Source of the DNA: Thalassolituus maritimus
GTDB lineage: Bacteria; Pseudomonadota; Gammaproteobacteria; Pseudomonadales; Oceanobacteraceae
Direction of reading: 5' to 3'
NCBI RefSeq assembly: GCF_900156675.1
Contig: NZ_FTOH01000002.1
Location: forward strand, 62,001 to 126,000
DNA: 64,000 bases
Below, one piece after another: positions 46,150 to 54,168 of this stretch. Numbering within the stretch: the stretch's first letter is position 1; the number at the start of each line of letters is the position of its first letter. The notes under the pieces are model-generated. The model ran no database searches and was not told the DNA's origin. It saw only the letters and a program-made list of their open reading frames with translations. Made by a program: the position numbers and the translations under genes.

Positions 46150-46842
46150 TTACACCCGCACCAGCATGTAGCCACGGCTGCGGACGGTCTTGATCCAGTC
46201 CGAATCGTCGTCACGCTTACCCAGCTTTTTACGCAGGTTACTGACGTGCATATCAATCGAGCGGTCGTAGGCCATCAGCTGACGACCCAGAGCCGCCATC
46301 GACAGACTGTCTTTATCTACGAGGTCCCCGACGTTTTCCATCAGGCATTGTAAAACACCAAACTCAGCACCCGTCAGAGGGAGTTCTTCGCCACTACGCG
46401 TGGCCGTGCGGGTCGCTGGATTCAGTTCAAGCTCGCCAACCTTAAGCTCATTTGAGGTCGATTCAGGTTCTTCCGCTGACATTTCAATACGACGGAACAG
46501 CGCTTTGATACGCGCCATCAGCTCGTGGTGGTGGTAAGGCTTAGGGATATAGTCATCAGCACCGTGTTCGAGCCCCAGAACACGATCAACGCTTTCGCCA
46601 CGGGCAGTCAGCATAATGACCGGAATAGAAGACTTCTGGCGCAGCTCACGCAGAACTTCAAAACCATTTTTCTTTGGCAACATTACGTCGAGCAGCACCA
46701 GGCTGTAATCACCCGACAACGCCTGCTGTAAGCCGGATTCGCCATCGTGCACTGCAGTCAGTTCAAACCCTTCCATAGACAGGTACTCTTTGAGCAGTTC
46801 GCCGAGTTCAACGTCATCATCAATCAACAGTACAGATTTCAT
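46150..46842 (-). CDS. cpxR: Envelope-stress response regulator, CpxR type
   Basis: The 230-residue OmpR-family protein has a receiver (IDDDVELGELLKEYL, phospho-Asp in LVLLDVMLPKKNGFEVL, Lys in DDYIPKPY) and a winged-helix domain (RSIDMHVSNLRKKLGKR). The strings PKKNG, RVLGLEHGADDYIPKP and YDRSIDMH are closest to CpxR among OmpR-type regulators. A GTAAA-N5-GTAAA box lies 60 bp upstream. It is co-transcribed with cpxA. Confidence 0.92.
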   Translation of the reverse strand: MKSVLLIDDDVELGELLKEYLSMEGFELTAVHDGESGLQQALSGDYSLVLLDVMLPKKNGFEVLRELRQKSSIPVIMLTARGESVDRVLGLEHGADDYIPKPYHHHELMARIKALFRRIEMSAEEPESTSNELKVGELELNPATRTATRSGEELPLTGAEFGVLQCLMENVGDLVDKDSLSMAALGRQLMAYDRSIDMHVSNLRKKLGKRDDDSDWIKTVRSRGYMLVRV

Positions 46843-46901
46843 AGCTTACCCTTAATCTTTACATTCAGAGTAACCCCGCGCTGTGACTGCGCCCACACGG
46901 T

Positions 46902-46930
46902 TTTACCCTTATTTACGCTTACCGATTTAC
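46902..46930 (-). promoter_or_regulatory. CpxR box upstream of cpxR
   Basis: On the minus strand GTAAA-TAAGG-GTAAA (46902-46916) is an exact match to the CpxR consensus. A third GTAAA lies at 46926-46930. This implies autoregulation of cpxRA. Confidence 0.8.
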
Positions 46931-46959
46931 GCTGACCAACGTCTCCTCTGACCAACCGG

Positions 46960-47979
46960 TCACTGGTCGAGTAAAGTCGCGACCCAGCGGGTACGCTCGT
47001 TAACCTCAAACGCGATCTTCACAACCATGGTGAGCGGAATAGACAACAGCATACCGACCGGGCCAAGCACCCATCCCCAGAACACCAGAGATAAGAACAC
47101 TACCAGAGTAGAGAGACCTAACGTCCGCCCCATCATCTTGGGCTCAACGATGTTGCCAAAGAAGGTATTGGCAATAACGTATACAAGCGCCGTCAGCGCG
47201 GCTTCACCAACACTTAATTGAATAAGTGCGACCAGCACAGCTGGCACCGCCGCAATAATAGAGCCGATATTCGGGATGTAGTTCAGGAGAAATGCGACCA
47301 ACGCCCACATCGCAGCGTAATCAACACCAATTATCCAGAGCGCGATACCAATACTGGCCCCCGTCATTAAGCTCACAAGAGTCTTGATCACCAGGTACTT
47401 CTGAACCAACTGAGAGAAGCGAGCAAAGTGCTGAACCGCCTGAGTTTTGTCACCCAAGGCTTTTCTCAGTTTTGCCGGGAAGCCCGCCGCCTCCAGCAGA
47501 ATAAAGATCACCGTAAAAAGGATCAGGAAGGTATTCGCTAAAACGCCGCCCAGGCCATTGAAAACGTTGGCGACCATTTTCATTACGGCGCCCGGATTAA
47601 CGTACTCTCGCAGTACGTTATCAGAGACGTCCACTCCGTTGGCCTGCAACCAGGCAACCGACTGATCGACAAGCGCCTGCAACTTACTCTCGTACAGCGG
47701 CATGTCCTGGTAGAACGCATTAATCGTTCGACCAACGAAGGTGGCCAGAATCGTCCCGAACAGCAGAAATCCCACAAGAATCAGAATCACAGCGACGATT
47801 TCGGGTACGCGGTGACGCGTCAGCCAGCGCATCACGGGAGCACTCAGAATCGCAATGAAGATCGACAACAAAAACGGAATCAGGATACTCGCTGCGCTCT
47901 TAACGCCCGCAATCACTATCACAAAGGCAGCTGCGGCAAGAAGGATATTGGTGTTCAGGCGGGCATCGCTTGGGTTCAT
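46960..47979 (-). CDS. AI-2E family (PerM/YdiK) transporter
   Basis: ATG at 47979, with GGAAG upstream, gives a 339-residue polytopic protein. It has the AI-2E family core: ILIPFLLSIFIAILSAPVMRWL near the N terminus, ALVAFLLNYIPNIGSIIAAVPAVLVALIQ (the conserved NYIPNIGS), and FFGNIVEPKMMGRTLGLS near the C terminus. About eight membrane helices are expected. Members export small molecules or ions; the autoinducer-2 role applies to few of them. It lies upstream of cpxR on the same strand, with 117 bp between. Confidence 0.9.
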   Translation of the reverse strand: MNPSDARLNTNILLAAAAFVIVIAGVKSAASILIPFLLSIFIAILSAPVMRWLTRHRVPEIVAVILILVGFLLFGTILATFVGRTINAFYQDMPLYESKLQALVDQSVAWLQANGVDVSDNVLREYVNPGAVMKMVANVFNGLGGVLANTFLILFTVIFILLEAAGFPAKLRKALGDKTQAVQHFARFSQLVQKYLVIKTLVSLMTGASIGIALWIIGVDYAAMWALVAFLLNYIPNIGSIIAAVPAVLVALIQLSVGEAALTALVYVIANTFFGNIVEPKMMGRTLGLSTLVVFLSLVFWGWVLGPVGMLLSIPLTMVVKIAFEVNERTRWVATLLDQ

Positions 47980-48086
47980 AGAGAACTTCCTGTTGTCAGA
48001 TGTCCGTACGATACCGCAGACACCAGAACGCGCCAAGATAGGCTTGCAATAACCGCAATAATCAGTAGAATCGCCACCTCTTCTTT

Positions 48087-48171
<85 letters not shown>

Positions 48172-48407
48172 CTTACTCTCCCTGAGTAGGTGATTTTAAG
48201 TAGTAACTCCATGCAGTCCCCGTATCGCTTTTCTTAGCTGACCTATTCACGCCAATCGACAGACATCCGCAGCACAAGCCAGTCGTTCCGGTAGCAAGCC
48301 TCTGTAAACCGCAGTATTGTTAAAGAAAAAATCTCTCACCGATTCCAAAGCGCATGCAGTGCCTGGCAAGACGATCAGGGGTGCACGTCACCAAAAGGAG
48401 TTTGATC

Positions 48408-49787
48408 ATGCAAACCGACAGCAAATACCTCAAGCTGAACAAATCTGAATTTCTCTATCTGGTCGTCGAGGACCTTGCACCCTCCGTCTCACAGATGATT
48501 ACGCTGAGGCTTGCGACGGTGCACTCTGAGGAGGAAATCCGATCCGCCTTCAGGCACATAATGGATCTCTATCCGAAACTCAGAACAATTGTAGAACCGA
48601 CACTTTTCTCGCAGCGCCTGAAAGTTATCTCTGATGAAATTCATATCAACGCTTTATTCGATGACGCCTTCAAGATAAAGAGAGACCTTCCTTTTGATTC
48701 ACAGGCTTTCAAGGATTACCAGAATGAGTTTCTCAACGAGTCATTCACTCTTCAGCAGGCACTGCCGATTAAAATCCGCTTCCTGCCCGAAGAAAACATC
48801 CTGCTAATATCAGTTCACCACATGACCTGTGACGGTGTTGGCTGGATTAATATGGTCTCGTCATTGATGGCGCACCTGAATGGCAAAGAAACCATAGCGC
48901 AGGCCCTTGAAGACCCATCAATGGTGCCGGGCGTCTTCCAGAAACCCTACATCACCGCACCGATCCAGGTATTTAAGTCCTGGAAATTACTCTCAGCCGA
49001 AAATAAAAAAGCGGCTCACGACAAAATCATCAGCCCGGCAGAAACAAAAACAGACTTTATCGGCTCTGTTTCTATGAAGCACCGGTACCTCCAGAATGAA
49101 CTGACCGACCTGAAGCCGAAAGCCAAATCAATGGGCTACAGCCTTAATATTTACTTCCTCACTGCGCTTGCACGAAGTTTCTTTGAGCGATACGGCGAAG
49201 AGCACGGCGATACTGTATCCATCCGCCTCTCGTACGATTTGCGCCCTTACTTCGATAAAGACGCACCCGTATTTGGAAATTACGTTACTACGTCCATACT
49301 CAGGGCATACCGCAAAGATATGGGATCCCCACAGCGCATGATGGAAAACCTGCAGAACCAACTCACCAATGCGATCGACAGGCTTAAGCACAAAAAGCTT
49401 TCATACCCCTGGCTTCTTGATAAAGCATTCACACTCATTGGTAAAAAGTTGTACTCCCTGGGGATATTGGCAGGCAAAAGAAAGGACACGATCCCAGTAC
49501 CAACCATCCATTTCTCTACGGTTGGTAGTCTCGACTTTCTGAACAAAGCCGGAGAGAAGGCACAGGTGAGAGATGTTATCGCCACAGTCCCGACCTTCGG
49601 GATGTTTATGACGCTCTGCAACATTAATGGCGTTTTCAATGTGAACCTGTCATACCCCTCGGCTGAATTTTCCGATGACAGAATGGAAAGCTTTATCAGC
49701 GAATTCGACCAGGAGTTGGGAAGTCTGGCGTCCATGGAGTCTGAGACAGTGATTGAAACTACTGAGCGGGAAGCAACGACCGCCTGA
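48408..49787 (+). CDS. Stand-alone condensation-domain-like acyltransferase
   Basis: ATG at 48408 with AAGGAG at ideal spacing gives 459 residues. The motif ISVHHMTCDGVGWINMVSSL is the HHxxxDG signature of the chloramphenicol-acetyltransferase-like fold shared by NRPS condensation domains, PapA-type and alcohol acyltransferases. The C-terminal half has VSIRLSYDLRPYF and FGNYVTTSILRAY, resembling the DFGWG/NLR region of such enzymes. No carrier protein, adenylation domain or phosphopantetheinyl transferase is near, so it probably acylates a free alcohol or amine. It lies 236 bp after tRNA-Leu. The gap shows no other gene. Confidence 0.75.
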   Translation: MQTDSKYLKLNKSEFLYLVVEDLAPSVSQMITLRLATVHSEEEIRSAFRHIMDLYPKLRTIVEPTLFSQRLKVISDEIHINALFDDAFKIKRDLPFDSQAFKDYQNEFLNESFTLQQALPIKIRFLPEENILLISVHHMTCDGVGWINMVSSLMAHLNGKETIAQALEDPSMVPGVFQKPYITAPIQVFKSWKLLSAENKKAAHDKIISPAETKTDFIGSVSMKHRYLQNELTDLKPKAKSMGYSLNIYFLTALARSFFERYGEEHGDTVSIRLSYDLRPYFDKDAPVFGNYVTTSILRAYRKDMGSPQRMMENLQNQLTNAIDRLKHKKLSYPWLLDKAFTLIGKKLYSLGILAGKRKDTIPVPTIHFSTVGSLDFLNKAGEKAQVRDVIATVPTFGMFMTLCNINGVFNVNLSYPSAEFSDDRMESFISEFDQELGSLASMESETVIETTEREATTA

Positions 49788-49827
49788 ACTGTGAAGTAAC
49801 GCTTACAATTCGCGAGTACTCACTAAC

Positions 49828-49858
49828 CTCCTGCATTGCGATCACCGCTGTGCAGGAG
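49828..49858. terminator. Stem-loop after the acyltransferase gene
   Basis: CTCCTGCA at 49828 pairs with TGCAGGAG at 49851. There is no T run. The rest of the 300-bp gap before the RebB gene holds no gene I can support. Confidence 0.45.
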
Positions 49859-50058
49859 AATATTCTCAAACAGTCATCTCATTCCCGACAAGTGTCCCAA
49901 GATGCCATCTAAAATTTGGCCCTCGAATAAAAACCGGCAGTTCCCCGGGTGTTATTGGCGCCTTTCCCTGAGTGGAGCGTACTCTGGATACCAGGGCATA
50001 TTCTTCCGTGTAGCTGGCGCATTCTGACTTTACTCTGAAACCGAGATCGCTTTATTGT

Positions 50059-50086
50059 GGGTTAACCATATTTAAAGGATTAACCC
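50059..50086 (+). promoter_or_regulatory. Hairpin enclosing the ribosome binding site of the RebB gene
   Basis: GGGTTAA at 50059 pairs with TTAACCC at 50080. The AAAGGA ribosome binding site (50074-50079) sits in the loop, directly against the 3' arm, and ATG follows at 50088. Folding could limit ribosome access. Confidence 0.55.
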
Positions 50087-50087
50087 C

Positions 50088-50801
50088 ATGGCCTTCCCTA
50101 CCGCAGTTAATGATCAGATCACTGATTCCATCACCCAAAGCAATGTAAAAGTTCTGGCCGACGCCCCTGCAATGGCCATGGGAAATTTGTATCAAGCGAC
50201 CGCTCAGGCGCTTTCAAACGCGGCGCATAATGCCACTACCGCTCAACAGCAGGCTGCAGTCGCGGCACAAGCCGCACTGACCCAGGGCATATCGACGCTA
50301 TATAGCATCGACACGGCAAGTACTGCAGCTCAATTCGAAAAGACCAACCCTACAGAAGCGAAAGCAACATCGCCTGCTGATGCCAGCAACGCGGCGAAAG
50401 GAGCACAACAAGCGCAGAGAACCACGGATAAGAATCCCCCTAGCGACAGCACTCAGAGCGCGAAGATAGAAAACGTAGCTGAGCAACAAATCGAAGCTCT
50501 GAAAGCTCAGTCAGAAGAAGCGCAGCAAAACATCAAAGAAAACCTGAATAAAACCATCGAAGAAGCCGTGAAATTCGCACTCGAATGTAATTTGGGCTCA
50601 GCCGACCGTTTTAACCATGCCGTACGCGAAGTCATGGATGCCTTCATAAGCTCACTGCAGGCAATCGCAGAGAGTGAACACAAAAGCGCCATGAATACGG
50701 TAAAAATGGCAGCAACAATTCAGACCCTGCAAGCGATGCTGGTGTTTCCTGATAAGCATGAGCAGTACGCGAAAATACTGGAGACTGTGCAGGGGCTGTA
50801 G
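50088..50801 (+). CDS. RebB-family R-body protein with long C-terminal extension
   Basis: The 237-residue protein opens with FPTAVNDQITDSITQSNVKVL and then APAMAMGNLYQATAQALSNAA, the highly conserved RebB core, ending near TLYSIDTAS at residue 85. RebB proteins of about 100 residues polymerise into R bodies, the extendable ribbons known from Caedibacter. Here residues 90-130 are Ala/Ser/Thr/Lys-rich linker and 130-237 form a predicted helical or coiled-coil part (VAEQQIEALKAQSEEAQQNI, then DRFNHAVREVMDAFISSLQA). No other reb gene is near. The RebB assignment is strong; ribbon formation is not implied for a solitary, extended copy. Confidence 0.85.
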   Translation: MAFPTAVNDQITDSITQSNVKVLADAPAMAMGNLYQATAQALSNAAHNATTAQQQAAVAAQAALTQGISTLYSIDTASTAAQFEKTNPTEAKATSPADASNAAKGAQQAQRTTDKNPPSDSTQSAKIENVAEQQIEALKAQSEEAQQNIKENLNKTIEEAVKFALECNLGSADRFNHAVREVMDAFISSLQAIAESEHKSAMNTVKMAATIQTLQAMLVFPDKHEQYAKILETVQGL

Positions 50802-50809
50802 CTCCTGCA
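50788..50809. terminator. Stem-loop at the end of the RebB gene
   Basis: TGCAGGGGC, TGTA loop, GCTCCTGCA forms a 9-bp stem with one G-T pair and includes the stop region. No T run follows. Confidence 0.5.
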
Positions 50810-50955
50810 TCACTCATATAGATGGAAGTAGCACCACGCTATATCATTCGCACTTCTTGGGTAAATATCCGCAACTGATAGGAATCTCACATCAGCGAAC
50901 TCTGCAACAACCATCAACCATGACTATTGCTATGGTCGCCCACTTCATAATCAGG

Positions 50956-51378
50956 TCAAGCAGGCTTCTTTATGTACCAACGCTTGTACAAAACCAGGCT
51001 TAAAACGACAACCGGCAGAATAAATGGCAGAAAAATAGTTGAGTTCTCCAGATCAATATCTTCCTTAAAGACTACTTTAAATTGCAGGGTGGAGACTGTT
51101 GCCGTGGATAAAAGTGCAGCCAGAAAATGTTTTTTGAACTCAGAAAGCTTTAGCCTCTGAAGAAGAAAATAGAAAACACACCAGAAGAAGGGGCCGCTGA
51201 ATCCAAATAAGACGAGACCAAAAACCCAAATCATACCGGCGACACCAAGAGCGGGTAATAAATCCGCCAATTCACCGTCGTCGTACCAAACAATTAGTGA
51301 AAATAAGCCGCTCAACAACAAAGCAAAAGAAGTTAACGCGGTCAGCACCGACACGAATACTCTTATAAACAATTCCAT
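50956..51378 (-). CDS. Four-helix inner-membrane protein, unknown
   Basis: The 140-residue protein has four hydrophobic segments (about 7-30, 43-65, 62-85 and 115-133) and a basic C terminus KRWYIKKPA. The segment DDGELADLLPALG between the first two helices is acidic. I do not recognise the family. It is alone on the minus strand between the RebB gene and the toxin-antitoxin pair, with AT-rich codons like the rest of the accessory stretch. Confidence 0.6.
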   Translation of the reverse strand: MELFIRVFVSVLTALTSFALLLSGLFSLIVWYDDGELADLLPALGVAGMIWVFGLVLFGFSGPFFWCVFYFLLQRLKLSEFKKHFLAALLSTATVSTLQFKVVFKEDIDLENSTIFLPFILPVVVLSLVLYKRWYIKKPA

Positions 51379-51489
51379 TTCAACAATCCTTTGACTCCTG
51401 AAAAGTTTTCACCTTGGTGACCCATATTTTTCCTATTACCCACAAGAGTCAACCTGTATGGCGAACTACCACATCCGATTACACCGTGC

Positions 51490-51519
51490 TATATTGTGTA
51501 CACTCGAACACAGTATATT
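51490..51519 (+). promoter_or_regulatory. Operator-like dyad before the antitoxin gene
   Basis: TATATTGTGT and ACACAGTATAT form an imperfect inverted repeat spanning likely -10 sequence, 12 bp before the antitoxin ATG. This is the expected place for antitoxin autorepression. Confidence 0.6.
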
Positions 51520-51531
51520 GAGGCATGCCAT

Positions 51532-51774
51532 ATGTCCACGACCATGACTATACGGCTAGAACCTGAGCTCAAAGAACGGCTGGATAAGCTGGCAACTGCT
51601 ACACATCGCTCTAAATCGTTTCTGGCGAGCGAGGCATTGCGTGAGTTCGTTGAGCTGAATGAATGGCAGATTCAGGAAACTCTCGATGCCCTCACGGAGG
51701 CGGACGCTGGTGACTTTGCATCAGAAACTGAGGTGACAGACGCGCTTAACAAATGGCAGACGCCAAAGAAGTGA
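51532..51774 (+). CDS. Ribbon-helix-helix antitoxin, ParD/CopG type
   Basis: ATG at 51532 gives an 80-residue protein. The N-terminal STTMTIRLEPELKERLDKLA and RSKSFLASEALREFVE form a ribbon-helix-helix DNA-binding fold; the acidic C-terminal half would wrap the toxin. It lies 8 bp before a RelE/ParE-type toxin gene and has an operator-like dyad upstream, the normal autoregulated layout. Confidence 0.88.
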   Translation: MSTTMTIRLEPELKERLDKLATATHRSKSFLASEALREFVELNEWQIQETLDALTEADAGDFASETEVTDALNKWQTPKK

Positions 51775-51782
51775 CCCCATAG

Positions 51783-52073
51783 ATGGAAATCAAGTGGCTA
51801 CGCAAAGCGCTCAGCAATCTGACGCAGGAAGCAGATTACATCGCTGAGACAGATCCAGGCGCAGCGATGAGAGTCGTAGAAAGCACAACCTCTGCCATTG
51901 GCCTTCTGGCAGATAACCCTGCACTAGGACACCCCGGCCGGATTCCCGGAACACGCGAGCTGATAGTTCCTGCCACACGATACATCGTGCCCTACCGCGT
52001 TAACGCGAGGCTCAAACGCGTCGAGATACTTCGCGTTTTTCATTCATCCCGTAAGCTGCCTGAGTCATGGTGA
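51783..52073 (+). CDS. ParE/RelE-superfamily toxin
   Basis: The 96-residue basic protein has the family core: the N-terminal KWLRKALSNLTQEADYI, HPGRIPGTRELIV and the terminal strands YIVPYRVNARLKRVEILRVFHSSRKLPESW, quoted in part (EILRVFHSSRKLP). The RVFHSSR ending is typical of ParE-like toxins that act on gyrase, though RelE-type ribosomal activity cannot be excluded. It is directly downstream of its antitoxin and only 7 bp upstream of lrgA. Confidence 0.9.
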   Translation: MEIKWLRKALSNLTQEADYIAETDPGAAMRVVESTTSAIGLLADNPALGHPGRIPGTRELIVPATRYIVPYRVNARLKRVEILRVFHSSRKLPESW

Positions 52074-52080
52074 TTGTCAG

Positions 52081-52422
52081 ATGACTGGTCTTTTAATTCT
52101 TCTTTTCTTTCTTGTCACAGGCAACCTGCTCCAGTCCCAACTGGATTCGCCTGTCCCCGGCTCTATCATCGGTATGCTGCTGTTGCTAGTGTTCCTGATG
52201 ATTCGTGGGCGTGCGCCTGAGTCGCTGTCGCAGATCAGCAAGACGCTGTCGCCGCTGTTGCCTCTGTTTATCATCCCGGTGAGTGTGGGCATCGTGACTC
52301 AGAAAGAGCTGCTGGCAGAGAACGGCATTGCGCTGTTGGTGATTATGGCAGTGAGTATCGTGCCCGGCGCGATTGTCTGTGCGGCCATTATGAAGTTCGG
52401 GAGGCAGCGCGATGCTGAATGA
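52081..52422 (+). CDS. lrgA: CidA/LrgA family holin-like membrane protein
   Basis: The 113-residue protein has four membrane helices and the family motif SPVPGSIIGMLLLLVFL, followed by LLPLFIIPVSVGIVTQ. CidA/LrgA proteins are holin-like or act with LrgB in pyruvate uptake and control of lysis. It overlaps lrgB by 11 bp. It begins 7 bp after the toxin gene, so read-through from the toxin-antitoxin promoter is likely. Confidence 0.9.
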   Translation: MTGLLILLFFLVTGNLLQSQLDSPVPGSIIGMLLLLVFLMIRGRAPESLSQISKTLSPLLPLFIIPVSVGIVTQKELLAENGIALLVIMAVSIVPGAIVCAAIMKFGRQRDAE

Positions 52423-53098
52423 GCTTCTGCATATGCCGCTGTTCTGGGCGATGCTGACCATTGCGGCATTTACTGTGGGTCAGCACATCTATCGCCTGTT
52501 AGGTAATACGGCGTTTCTGCCGCCGATTCTGACGGGCATCATTCTGGTCTCTGTGGCGCTTGAGGTCACCGGCATCAGTTTTGATACCTACATGGAGGGC
52601 GGGCAGTACCTGCACTTGATGCTTGGGCCAGTGGTGGTGATGCTGGCTGTGCCTCTTTATCAGTTTATTCATGTGATGAAGAAGGAGTGGCTGCGCATCT
52701 CGCTGGCGATCAGTCTGGGCGGCGGTACCACGGTGGCCGTTGCGGTGGCGATGGCGCATTTCTGGATCGGCAATGACACGATCACAGTTACGATGTCAAC
52801 CAAGTCGGTGACCACGCCGGTAGCGGTCACGGTCAGTGAGCAACTGGGCGGTGTTGGTGCGCTGGCATCTGCGTTTGTCATCATTACCGGCGTGTTCGGT
52901 GCGTTGATGATTCCGCCTTTGCTTAAATCCGTTAAACTCGATGACCCCAAAGCCATGGGACTTACGCTGGGTGTCTGTGCTCATGCCATTGGTACCAGCC
53001 GTGCGATTGAGCTGGGAAATCAGCAAGCGGCTTATTCCGCGATGGCGATGACTCTGACCGCAACCTTGCACGCGGTTCTGTTACCGCTAGTGATGTAA
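52412..53098 (+). CDS. lrgB: LrgB family membrane protein
   Basis: The 228-residue polytopic protein carries LGPVVVMLAVPLYQF, SLGGGTTVAVAVA, TKSVTTPVAVTVSEQLGG and LGVCAHAIGTSRAIELG, the signatures of the LrgB family. It forms the second half of the LrgAB pair, with the start inside lrgA. Related LrgAB/PlsAB systems import pyruvate or modulate murein hydrolases. Confidence 0.93.
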   Translation: MLNELLHMPLFWAMLTIAAFTVGQHIYRLLGNTAFLPPILTGIILVSVALEVTGISFDTYMEGGQYLHLMLGPVVVMLAVPLYQFIHVMKKEWLRISLAISLGGGTTVAVAVAMAHFWIGNDTITVTMSTKSVTTPVAVTVSEQLGGVGALASAFVIITGVFGALMIPPLLKSVKLDDPKAMGLTLGVCAHAIGTSRAIELGNQQAAYSAMAMTLTATLHAVLLPLVM

Positions 53099-53124
53099 AA
53101 AGCCTCAATAAAAAAGTATTTACT

Positions 53125-53403
53125 ATGAAAAACGCTCTAAGAAAACTCTTTGCTCCGATCCTGAATATCTTTGAAAACAGCAAAGATGAATACGTTTATA
53201 AAGCGTCTCACCGAACCATTCTGATTGCCGTAGGAAGTTTGTTTCTCGTACTGTCGGGTGCCGGCGGTTGGGTTGCTGTTCAGGCAGGTCAGGCGGGCGG
53301 CGCATTCCCGGCGATTATTTTCGGGCTGATCGGTCTGGTTTGTTTAATTGTTGGCTTTCTAGGCAATGATAAGGCGGTCGCCAACATCTGGAAAAATCGC
53401 TGA
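53125..53403 (+). CDS. Small two-helix membrane protein
   Basis: The 92-residue protein has a basic N terminus (MKNALRKLFAPILNIF), two hydrophobic helices (about 31-52 and 60-80) with a Gly-rich turn GQAGGAFP, and a polar tail. The family is not recognised. It is 26 bp after lrgB and 2 bp before rsuA, so it belongs to the same rightward run. Confidence 0.65.
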   Translation: MKNALRKLFAPILNIFENSKDEYVYKASHRTILIAVGSLFLVLSGAGGWVAVQAGQAGGAFPAIIFGLIGLVCLIVGFLGNDKAVANIWKNR

Positions 53404-53405
53404 AC

Positions 53406-54122
53406 GTGGCGACCGCGAAGCGTTATCGCCTGGATCGGTTTTTAAGTGTTACCACAGGCACACCGAAGCGCTCGGTTCGCTCGCTTTTAGCGCAGAACCG
53501 CGTCACGGTAGACGGACGGGTAGCGACCGACATCAATCAACCGGTTGATCACTTCTCGCGTATTACTCTGGATGGCAAAGAGCTACAGAATCGCACTCGC
53601 CGTTATGTCCTGCTGCATAAACCGGTTGGTGTCGTCAGTGCCACAATAGACGATATTCATCCAACCGTCATTGATGTGCTCCGTGATGCAGGGTTCCCTG
53701 AAGCTGAACTTTGCGATATGCATATTGCCGGGCGACTGGATCTGAACTCCTCCGGCTTACTGCTTCTGACTAACGACAGCGACTGGTCTGAGGCGCTCAT
53801 GGCACCCGATAGAAAAGTCGCAAAGGTGTACGAAGTGACACTGGAGAACCCAATAAGCGACGAGTGTGTGATGGCCTTTAAAGAAGGCATCTATTTTTCG
53901 TTCGAAGGTATTACTACTAAGCCAGCAACCCTTGAGCGACTGACTCCCTATACCGGAACAGTGACGTTAACTGAAGGCAAGTACCACCAGATAAAACGTA
54001 TGTTCGGGCACTTTAGAAATCCGGTATTGAGGTTACATCGTGTAGCGATTGGAGACATCCGGCTGGACGCCTCCCTGAAGTGCGGGGAATATCGAGCTAT
54101 ATCTAATATCAGTCAAAGATAG
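53406..54122 (+). CDS. rsuA: 16S rRNA pseudouridine synthase, RsuA family
   Basis: GTG at 53406 gives 238 residues with an N-terminal S4 domain (RLDRFLSVTTGTPKRSVRSLL) and a catalytic domain with HIAGRLDLNSSGLLLLTND (catalytic Asp in GRLD), quoted in part. The later TLTEGKYHQIKRMFGH is the RsuA/RluB/RluE signature. RsuA makes pseudouridine 516; RluE or RluB cannot be fully excluded, though the S4 domain argues against RluE. It closes the lrgAB run. Confidence 0.88.
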   Translation: MATAKRYRLDRFLSVTTGTPKRSVRSLLAQNRVTVDGRVATDINQPVDHFSRITLDGKELQNRTRRYVLLHKPVGVVSATIDDIHPTVIDVLRDAGFPEAELCDMHIAGRLDLNSSGLLLLTNDSDWSEALMAPDRKVAKVYEVTLENPISDECVMAFKEGIYFSFEGITTKPATLERLTPYTGTVTLTEGKYHQIKRMFGHFRNPVLRLHRVAIGDIRLDASLKCGEYRAISNISQR

Positions 54123-54168
54123 TTAGCCCTGGATTCAGCATTGTTAAAGCCGGCGCGCCTACCAATGT

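Noticed and set aside
49836-50027. 63-codon frame before the RebB gene
   Set aside because: No ribosome binding site, unlikely composition, and it starts within a stem-loop.
52081-53098. Phage holin genes
   Set aside because: Both proteins match CidA/LrgA and LrgB, which are chromosomal.
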